Shown here in pieces: positions 6,858-11,297 of a DNA stretch of 11,297 nt. The notes below the pieces were generated by a model, which worked only from the letters and a program-made list of their open reading frames with translations, ran no database searches and had not been told where the DNA came from. The position numbers and the translations under genes are program-made. Source of the DNA: Syntrophaceae bacterium CG2_30_49_12 (lineage in GTDB: Bacteria; Desulfobacterota; Syntrophia; Syntrophales; CG2-30-49-12). Numbering within the stretch: position 1 is the first letter of the stretch; the number at the start of each line of letters is the position of its first letter. The DNA lies in contig MNZP01000140.1 in NCBI GenBank assembly GCA_001873675.1, forward strand, positions 1 to 11,297, in the 5' to 3' direction.

Positions 6858-8447
6858 ATGGTAAGGATACAGAGAATCATTATTGCCCTATTGCTGCTTA
6901 TGGTAATGCTGTTACCCTCTGAAGCCATTGCTCTGACAAGGCTCCTCAATATTCGACACTGGACCGCACCGGACCATACAAGGATCGTCATTGATACGAG
7001 TGATGAAGCTCAGTATAACATCGTCAAAGATGAACAGAAAATATCAATTAATTTCAAAAATACCGCTTTCCCCCAAACCATTACGCCCGAGATCATCTTG
7101 AACAAGCCTGGAATAGACAGAATTATGCTGATACCACTTCCACGGAATGCTGTAAGGGTTCAGTTGTCACTGGCCAAATATGTGAACACAAAAGTATTTA
7201 AACTCAAAAAATTCCAGCAAAAACCTGATCGTGTCGTTGTTGACATTGAACTTCCCGATATTGAAAAAAAAGAAATCGAAGAAAGGAAACAGATCAAGGT
7301 CTCAAGAAAGGATAAAATTATCATTATTGATCCTGGTCATGGAGGAGATGACCCCGGGGCAATTGGACAAGACGGCACGTGCGAAAAGGATGTTGTCCTG
7401 ACTATCAGTAGAAAATTAAGGGATATGCTCAATAAAAGCAATGGGTATCGCTCCTTCCTGACCAGGGGGGGAGACTATTACGTACCTTTCAAGAAAAGGT
7501 TGCAGATAGCAAGGGAATACGGCGGCGACCTGTTCGTGAGTATCCATGCGGATGCTTCCCGAAACAGGTATGTTCGTGGAAGTTCAGTTTACTGCCTCTC
7601 AACCGGAGGGGCAAGCAGTGAAGCCGCAAGGGTCTTAGCGCGTAAAGAAAACCTGGCCGATATTATAGGAGGTTCTCCAAATGGCGAAGGCAATAATAAT
7701 GAATTGGATCCTATTATCCTGAATATGTTTCAAACCAATACCATCAACCTGTCGAAAAGCTTCGGCACTATCCTTCTTAAACATCTGGACACGGTAGGTC
7801 CTCTAAAATTCTGCAATATTCAGGAAGCATCTTTCATAGTCCTCAAACTTCCTGAGATTCCGTCCGTTCTGGTGGAGACCGCTTATATTTCAAATCCAGG
7901 AGAGGAAAGATTGCTGCGGAGTCGTCACTTTCAGGAGAAGATTGCAGAGACTATAGCTGCCTCCATAAGTGAATTCTTCCCTCTTCCATCATCGGTAAGT
8001 CCGGAACTTATAATAACGAAACAGGATGGTACAACAAAATCCGCTCCCGATGATGCACCAAAAAACACAGAGCCCCCTACCCCTATCTCTATTTATAAGG
8101 TTAAAAGGGGTGATACCTTAAGCAAGATTGCGAGGAAGTATGACACAACGATCAGCACCCTGCTAAAGCTAAACCACATGAAGCTTAATGATCCATTGTA
8201 CGTGGGTCGGCTGCTGAAGATAAGGGAGCCGGAAGTGGATAAAAAGGGGGAGGAGAGGGTTGTGCCTTTGAAGGCGGATGCTTCCTCCGCTCGGAGGTCT
8301 AAGGTTTGTACCTATAAGGTTAAAAGGGGTGATACCTTAAGCAAGATTGCGAGGAAGTATGACACAACGATCAGCACCCTGCTAAAGTTAAACCACATGA
8401 AGCTTAATGATCCATTATACGTTAACCAGATATTGAAGCTTCCTTAG
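6858..8447 (+). CDS. N-acetylmuramoyl-L-alanine amidase (AmiC-like) with AMIN and two LysM domains
   Basis: This secreted zinc amidase cuts the bond between N-acetylmuramic acid and L-alanine in peptidoglycan, typically for daughter-cell separation. The 529-residue protein has a signal peptide (about 1-25, ending SEAIA), an AMIN domain (about 28-133) thought to bind peptidoglycan and localise the enzyme, a charged linker, an amidase_3 domain (about 153-374) and two LysM domains (412-455 and 485-528). The zinc ligands are visible as His161 in DPGHGG, Glu176 in CEKDV and His230 in SIHAD; the catalytic glutamate is Glu340 in LVETAYISNP. The two LysM domains share 37 identical residues and are recent duplicates at DNA level. 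The start is taken as ATG 6858; a TTG at 6852 sits better spaced from AAGGA (6842-6846) and would add two residues. The exported-protein gene follows after 43 bp and is likely cotranscribed. Confidence 0.96.
   Translation: MVRIQRIIIALLLLMVMLLPSEAIALTRLLNIRHWTAPDHTRIVIDTSDEAQYNIVKDEQKISINFKNTAFPQTITPEIILNKPGIDRIMLIPLPRNAVRVQLSLAKYVNTKVFKLKKFQQKPDRVVVDIELPDIEKKEIEERKQIKVSRKDKIIIIDPGHGGDDPGAIGQDGTCEKDVVLTISRKLRDMLNKSNGYRSFLTRGGDYYVPFKKRLQIAREYGGDLFVSIHADASRNRYVRGSSVYCLSTGGASSEAARVLARKENLADIIGGSPNGEGNNNELDPIILNMFQTNTINLSKSFGTILLKHLDTVGPLKFCNIQEASFIVLKLPEIPSVLVETAYISNPGEERLLRSRHFQEKIAETIAASISEFFPLPSSVSPELIITKQDGTTKSAPDDAPKNTEPPTPISIYKVKRGDTLSKIARKYDTTISTLLKLNHMKLNDPLYVGRLLKIREPEVDKKGEERVVPLKADASSARRSKVCTYKVKRGDTLSKIARKYDTTISTLLKLNHMKLNDPLYVNQILKLP
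8094..8203 (+). repeat. 110-bp LysM-encoding repeat, unit 1
   Basis: This unit is identical to 8313-8422 at 108 of 110 bases; both differences (in an AAG-CTA/TTA context and at TTG/TTA before TAC) are silent leucine codon changes. The repeat spacing is 219 bp, or 73 codons, so duplication or loss by recombination stays in frame. Confidence 0.95.
8313..8422 (+). repeat. 110-bp LysM-encoding repeat, unit 2
   Basis: Second copy of the unit at 8094, encoding the C-terminal LysM domain. The 109 bp between the units, encoding the end of LysM1 and a Lys/Glu/Ala-rich linker, has no counterpart after this copy, where the protein ends six residues later. Confidence 0.95.
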
Positions 8448-8490
8448 TTCATACCTGTGACAGAAGATAGAGAAGGTCTTGCGTGGTACG

Positions 8491-8967
8491 ATGCGACTAC
8501 ATCACCTGAATTTATTATTGATTATTTTTCTCTTTTTTACCGTGAATGCAGAGCGGTCTTATGGCACGGTACTTGAGTGGAAACCATTTAAAATGAGAGC
8601 CGATCTCGCATTAAGTGTTTCCGCGGTGACTCCACTGGAAAATAAAATCAACTTTATGCCGGACGGGTCTTCTGAAATCCTGGATATCGAGGATTTTATG
8701 GATAGTTATTTATCTACACTTGATACAGACAGAAAAAGCGAAGCAAACTGGAATCGCTTTAATCTCCGTTACCTTACCTTGACGTTTTCACACTATGCAA
8801 CCGGTCAGTTTGAGAGAGATATGACCGAATTATTCAGTAACGAAGGGAATAAATGGGATGCGATCAAGTCCTTGCCGACAATATTTTTGCATTCACCATA
8901 CCAGGATACATTTGAATCTATCGGCAAGATATTCGAACCGGAGGTCAACCTGGGCATAGAGTTCTGA
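8491..8967 (+). CDS. Hypothetical exported protein
   Basis: I do not recognise this 158-residue protein. It starts with a clear signal peptide: basic MRLHH, a hydrophobic run LNLLLIIFLFF (6-16) and a plausible cleavage site after VNA (18-20). The mature part is mixed and mildly acidic, with an Asp/Glu-rich stretch around 62-80, no cysteine and no further membrane segment. It ends EVNLGIEF, with the terminal phenylalanine often seen in outer-membrane proteins, though it seems too short for a full barrel. ATG 8491 has AGAAGG 14 nt upstream; a TTG at 8479 would add four residues but lies only 2 nt from that site, so the start is uncertain. It follows the amidase by 43 bp on the same strand, suggesting an envelope role. 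Its stop codon abuts a heptamer-type repeat. Confidence 0.7.
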   Translation: MRLHHLNLLLIIFLFFTVNAERSYGTVLEWKPFKMRADLALSVSAVTPLENKINFMPDGSSEILDIEDFMDSYLSTLDTDRKSEANWNRFNLRYLTLTFSHYATGQFERDMTELFSNEGNKWDAIKSLPTIFLHSPYQDTFESIGKIFEPEVNLGIEF

Positions 8968-8992
8968 AGTCATCAGTCGTAAGTCATCAGTC
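8967..8992. repeat. Heptamer-type repeat at a convergent gene junction
   Basis: On the minus strand this reads as 7-base units of the form GACTGAT/GACTTAC in tandem (GACTGAT-GACTTAC-GACTGAT-GACTT). It belongs to the same degenerate GAC-K-K-A-Y family as the repeats at 10245, 10295 and 11081. It fills the gap between two convergent genes and includes the stop codon (8987-8989) of the zinc-ribbon gene and the last base of the stop of the exported-protein gene. Confidence 0.65.
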
Positions 8993-9178
8993 CTCCGGCA
9001 ATTCCGGTTCGTATGCAAGCCTGCCGTATACACTTTCATAAGACTTGCAGCAGGGGCAAACTTTTCGATCCACATTCTTGACAAACCAGTAACAGATGCC
9101 CCCCTGCTTCTTTCTCGCCCTTCTGCACACAGGACAGAAATCCTTGCAAAACCTGGCTGCTCTCATCTTCCATTCCAT
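8987..9178 (-). CDS. Small zinc-ribbon protein
   Basis: This 63-residue protein has two paired-cysteine knuckles, CPVC (15-18) and CPCC (41-44), about 22 residues apart and rich in Lys/Arg between, as expected for a treble-clef or zinc-ribbon fold. Cys11 and Cys29 are extra. The tail KSYESVYGRLAYEPELPED is acidic. The start at ATG 9178 follows a strong AAAGGAGGT (9189-9197), slightly distant at about 10 nt. It lies 46 bp downstream of the AI-2E permease gene and is probably cotranscribed. An overlapping minus-strand frame at 8893-9084 has no such features and is discarded. Function is unknown; a role in nucleic-acid or protein binding is only a guess from the fold. The strong ribosome binding site and cysteine pattern make it likely to be real. 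Confidence 0.8.
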   Translation of the reverse strand: MEWKMRAARFCKDFCPVCRRARKKQGGICYWFVKNVDRKVCPCCKSYESVYGRLAYEPELPED

Positions 9179-9224
9179 TTCTTTTATAACCTCCTTTCAC
9201 CCATATTTTCAGGACAACTTATCC

Positions 9225-10250
9225 TCAAGAAAAATAATCGTACATTTCCCAGATTGTGAGAAACAGGGAGGCAATAATGGGCCCGATGACAAAACCGGAG
9301 ATGCCGAACAGGGCGATACCTCCTAAGGACGATAAGAAAATCAACAGGGGGTGCAATTGTACATCCTTGCCGATTAATACAGGTCGCAATAGATTGTCCA
9401 CCGTACTGATAACCGCCGCGCCGAAGACCAGGATCAGAATTCCCTCCCATGTATGACCGGTCAACAACATAATAATGCCCGCAGGAACCCAGATAATGGA
9501 ACAACCAATACTCGGAACGAGAGAGGAAACCACCATTACAATGCCCCAGAACAATGCCCCCTCAATACCGGCCACCAAAAAAACAAGACCGCCCAATATT
9601 CCCTGAAGACCACCGATAATCAAGGTTGCCTTCAGGGCAGCTCTGGTAGTGTCTGTAAATCGTTTATAAAGCATTTCTCCCCTATCATCTTCCAGGGGGA
9701 GGAAGCGCAGCAACATCCTGAGAAATTTGTCCCCGTCGCGAACAAAGAAAAAGAGGGCGTAGAACATGATGGCGAACTTGACAATAAAGATGAGAGTGTT
9801 TTGTGTCAGGCTCCTGATGTGGACAAAGATGTAACCGGCAATGCCTCTGGCAATTTCAGAGAATTTTTCCGTCCAGAAGACTTCGTTGATCTTCAATCTG
9901 TCTAAGTAAGGATTGTATTTGATCACATTCATGATTTTCCGGAGACTTTCTTCGGGATAACTGCTGTCCCTGTTGAGGTCATCATATATCTGAAGGGATT
10001 CGGAAATCAGCAAACTGCCGATGACACCTGCAGGCAGGATAATAATAAAGGTGATCATCAAAAGTATAATCAGGGCGCTTACATTGGGACGATTCAGTTT
10101 TGCGTTTAACCTTTTATACAAAGGGCTCACGACACCAGCAATCACGGTGGCCCAGAAGAGGGGAAAGAAAAAAGGTTTCAAAAGATAGATAAAAAGAACG
10201 GTAGCAAGACCCAGTAATATAAAAAAATGGATGTGGCGAGCTTTAGTCAT
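9225..10250 (-). CDS. AI-2E family transporter (PerM/YdiK-like permease)
   Basis: This 341-residue inner-membrane protein belongs to the AI-2E/UPF0118 family (PF01594). It has hydrophobic segments at about 8-24, 27-44, 57-82, a run near 150-172, and several in the C-terminal half. The central hydrophilic domain (about 85-145) and the conserved C-terminal half, with GGLQGILGGLVFLVAGIEGALFWGI, DNLLRPVLIGKDVQLHPLLIF and GPIIASLFLTIWE, are typical. Characterised members export autoinducer-2 (TqsA) or act as ion antiporters in other bacteria; the substrate here cannot be assigned. The only suitable start, ATG 10250, lies inside a heptamer repeat and has no Shine-Dalgarno sequence, so translation initiation is unusual. 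The zinc-ribbon gene follows after 46 bp. Confidence 0.93.
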   Translation of the reverse strand: MTKARHIHFFILLGLATVLFIYLLKPFFFPLFWATVIAGVVSPLYKRLNAKLNRPNVSALIILLMITFIIILPAGVIGSLLISESLQIYDDLNRDSSYPEESLRKIMNVIKYNPYLDRLKINEVFWTEKFSEIARGIAGYIFVHIRSLTQNTLIFIVKFAIMFYALFFFVRDGDKFLRMLLRFLPLEDDRGEMLYKRFTDTTRAALKATLIIGGLQGILGGLVFLVAGIEGALFWGIVMVVSSLVPSIGCSIIWVPAGIIMLLTGHTWEGILILVFGAAVISTVDNLLRPVLIGKDVQLHPLLIFLSSLGGIALFGISGFVIGPIIASLFLTIWEMYDYFS

Positions 10251-10267
10251 ACGTCATAAGTCGTAAG
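10245..10267. repeat. 23-bp heptamer-type repeat, copy 1
   Basis: Identical over 23 bp to 10295-10317. On the minus strand it reads as GACTTAT-GACGTAT-type heptamers and contains the start codon of the AI-2E permease gene (10248-10250). The two copies flank the GGCCACG hairpin directly. Confidence 0.85.
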
Positions 10268-10268
10268 G

Positions 10269-10292
10269 GGAGGGCCACGCTCCGTCGTGGCC
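10269..10292. repeat. GGCCACG hairpin repeat, copy 2
   Basis: Identical over 24 bp to 124-147, with the perfect stem GGCCACG (10273-10279) / CGTGGCC (10286-10292). It sits between two identical 23-bp heptamer-type repeats in the kdsB/AI-2E intergenic gap. The arrangement resembles an insertion flanked by a duplication, or alternating repeats. Confidence 0.8.
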
Positions 10293-10298
10293 TAAGTC

Positions 10299-10344
10299 AT
10301 ACGTCATAAGTCGTAAGTCAAAAGACTTATGACTTATGACGTAT
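10299..10344. repeat. 21-bp heptamer-based hairpin over the 3' end of kdsB
   Basis: The arms 10299-10319 and 10324-10344 are inverted copies over 21 bp with one position that can only form a G-U pair, around an AAAA loop. It includes the second 23-bp repeat copy (10295-10317). The right arm encodes the last residues (IRHKS) and the stop codon of kdsB. It could end or stabilise the kdsB transcript, but no T tract follows, so intrinsic termination is unproven. Confidence 0.75.
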
Positions 10345-11076
10345 TCCTTTGAGGATGCTTCTCACCCGTTCAAGGTCCTCAGGGGTATCTACCTCTATGG
10401 AATCATGCATCGTCTCTACAACCTTTATCCTGTAGCCATGCTCCATCGCCCTCAGTTGCTCAAGGGCCTCCAGTCTTTCAAGGCGCCCCTCTTCCAAACG
10501 GGTAAAAGTGTCAAGAAATGCCTTTCTATAGGCGTATATTCCATGGTGTTTATAGTAGGAGGCCTGCTGTCCCCGCCCCTGGACGTAGGGGATCGTAGCC
10601 CGGGAAAAATAGAGGGCAAAATGGTCCCGATCAAAGACGACCTTCACCGCGTTCTTGTGGGTAATCTCCTCTTCTCTCACAATTTTATAAATCAGGGTGG
10701 ACATGGGAAGGGAAAGATCATCTAAAAGTGGACTCGCCACCTCGCCAATTTGAGAAGGTTCAAAAATAGGCTGATCACCCTGGATGTTCACGACAATATC
10801 GTCATCGTCAAGATGAAGACGGGAAACAGCCTCGGCGATCCTGTCCGTCCCCGATCTGTGCCCGTATGAGGTCATGATTGCCTGGCCGCCTGATTTTTGC
10901 ACCGCCGCAAATATCCGTTCATCATCGGTTGCTACCGCGGCATCAGATATAATATCTGAGCATAATACACGCTCATAGACATGGGCAATCATAGGCTTGC
11001 CACAAAGATCGGCCAGGGGTTTTCCCTCAAACCTTGTGGAATGCCAACGTGATGGTATGATACAGACGACTTTCAT
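10327..11076 (-). CDS. kdsB: 3-deoxy-manno-octulosonate cytidylyltransferase (CMP-Kdo synthetase)
   Basis: KdsB activates Kdo with CTP to CMP-Kdo for transfer to lipid A in lipopolysaccharide synthesis; it is cytoplasmic. The 249-residue length is standard. Motifs in order are IIPSRWHSTRFEGKPL (6-21, CTP binding), TSYGHRSGTDRIAE (69-82), VNIQGDQP (96-103, where NVQGDEP is common), FSRATIPY (157-164), HHGIYAYR (177-184), LEQLRAME (205-212) and VDTPEDLERV (229-238). ATG 11076 gives the conserved N-terminus, but the upstream sequence is heptamer repeat followed by the foldback element, with no recognisable ribosome binding site. The final IRHKS and stop codon are encoded by a repeat hairpin. In many Deltaproteobacteria kdsB sits next to pyrG; here pyrG is about 7 kb away. 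Confidence 0.97.
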   Translation of the reverse strand: MKVVCIIPSRWHSTRFEGKPLADLCGKPMIAHVYERVLCSDIISDAAVATDDERIFAAVQKSGGQAIMTSYGHRSGTDRIAEAVSRLHLDDDDIVVNIQGDQPIFEPSQIGEVASPLLDDLSLPMSTLIYKIVREEEITHKNAVKVVFDRDHFALYFSRATIPYVQGRGQQASYYKHHGIYAYRKAFLDTFTRLEEGRLERLEALEQLRAMEHGYRIKVVETMHDSIEVDTPEDLERVRSILKGIRHKS

Positions 11077-11080
11077 ACTT

Positions 11081-11095
11081 CGACTTATGACTTAT
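11081..11095. repeat. Heptamer-type repeat upstream of kdsB
   Basis: CGACTTATGACTTAT, two GACTTAT units, occupies the position where the kdsB ribosome binding site would be expected. It runs directly into the foldback element at 11094. Confidence 0.6.
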
Positions 11096-11216
11096 ACCAT
11101 TTCGCTTTCTTTGGCTAACTTTGTTGGCTTCGTCGTCGGCGTCCTCGACGTATTAGTAATACGCCTGCGGTGACTCCTCCTTGCCGCCGCGTTATCCTTT
11201 GAAAGCGAAATGGTAT
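11094..11216. repeat. Foldback (MITE/REP-like) element, complete copy 2
   Basis: This is a 123-bp imperfect palindrome. The 16-bp ends ATACCATTTCGCTTTC (11094-11109) and GAAAGCGAAATGGTAT (11201-11216) are perfect inverted repeats. Internal GG-x-TAAC segments also match across the centre, which is the palindrome CGTATTA-G-TAATACG (11150-11164). It has no coding capacity for a transposase. I see no clear target-site duplication in the flanks. It is in the same orientation as copy 1 and lies 18 bp upstream of the kdsB start codon. Confidence 0.88.
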
Positions 11217-11297
11217 CAGTTACCAGTTGCTTATTGGCGCGCTCCGGAAAATGATGCTCCTTGCCGAAACTGAACATCTCCTAAATCGCCTTCTCAT
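11217..11297. other. Right edge, content uncertain
   Basis: On the minus strand an upstream frame ends at TAG (11281-11283, after codons for EKAI), and an ATG at 11277 opens a 61-codon frame that runs through the entire foldback element to a stop at 11092. The first ~21 codons (MFSFGKEHHFPERANKQLVTD) come from unique sequence and the rest from the element. This may be a gene remnant whose end was replaced by the element, or chance. I do not call it as a gene. Confidence 0.3.

Noticed and set aside
8094..8422. Two near-identical units as a possible CRISPR-like or non-coding repeat
   Set aside because: They are in frame inside the amidase and encode two LysM domains; only two copies exist and differences are silent.
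8893..9084. Minus-strand 63-codon frame overlapping the zinc-ribbon gene
   Set aside because: It has no ribosome binding site and crosses the end of the exported-protein gene; the alternative frame carries the paired-cysteine motifs and a strong site.
9453..9905. Plus-strand open frame (150 codons) opposite the AI-2E permease gene
   Set aside because: Antisense shadow of a clear transporter gene; its composition is hydrophilic and repetitive without motifs.
10299..10344. Intrinsic terminator after kdsB
   Set aside because: The 21-bp hairpin is strong but A/T-rich and lacks a following T tract on the kdsB strand; it is kept as a repeat, with termination left open.

Overview
The window suggests a Gram-negative, probably strictly anaerobic bacterium of the Desulfobacterota (Deltaproteobacteria, perhaps a Syntrophales-like lineage). 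KdsB implies lipopolysaccharide. The B12-dependent acyl-CoA mutase is typical of anaerobic acyl-CoA metabolism. The intergenic spaces are packed with small palindromic and heptameric repeats of a kind I associate with that phylum. The lineage is inferred from gene content and was not checked by a search.

Layout. Positions 1-167 hold a partial copy of a ~123-bp foldback element and a small GGCCACG hairpin, followed by an ABC-2 export permease gene (168-1295, +). Facing it is a minus-strand series: acyl-CoA mutase large subunit (6694-5015), a nested palindromic element (4872-5016), cobalamin-binding small subunit (4786-4355), radA (4380-3010, overlapping the small-subunit gene) and pyrG (2945-1338). 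A 163-bp divergent promoter region separates this from a plus-strand pair: a secreted AMIN/amidase_3/LysM peptidoglycan amidase (6858-8447) and an exported protein of unknown function (8491-8967). On the right, minus-strand kdsB (11076-10327), an AI-2E/PerM-type permease (10250-9225) and a 63-residue zinc-ribbon protein (9178-8987) are separated largely by repeats. A complete copy of the foldback element lies at 11094-11216, followed by 81 bp of uncertain content. No intergenic stretch exceeds 300 bp, and I saw no tRNA, rRNA, CRISPR array or transposase gene.

Most genes are housekeeping or envelope functions: CTP synthesis, CMP-Kdo synthesis (which consumes CTP), recombination/repair and cell-wall hydrolysis. 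The most unusual content is the mutase pair. It has the methylmalonyl-CoA mutase fold signatures and an intact DxHxxG cobalamin motif, but most residues that define substrate binding and catalysis in methylmalonyl-CoA mutase are replaced. It is therefore probably an acyl-CoA mutase of different, unknown substrate. The second notable theme is repeats reaching into genes: they encode the last residues and stop codon of kdsB, the start codon of the AI-2E permease gene, and sequence at or next to several other gene ends.
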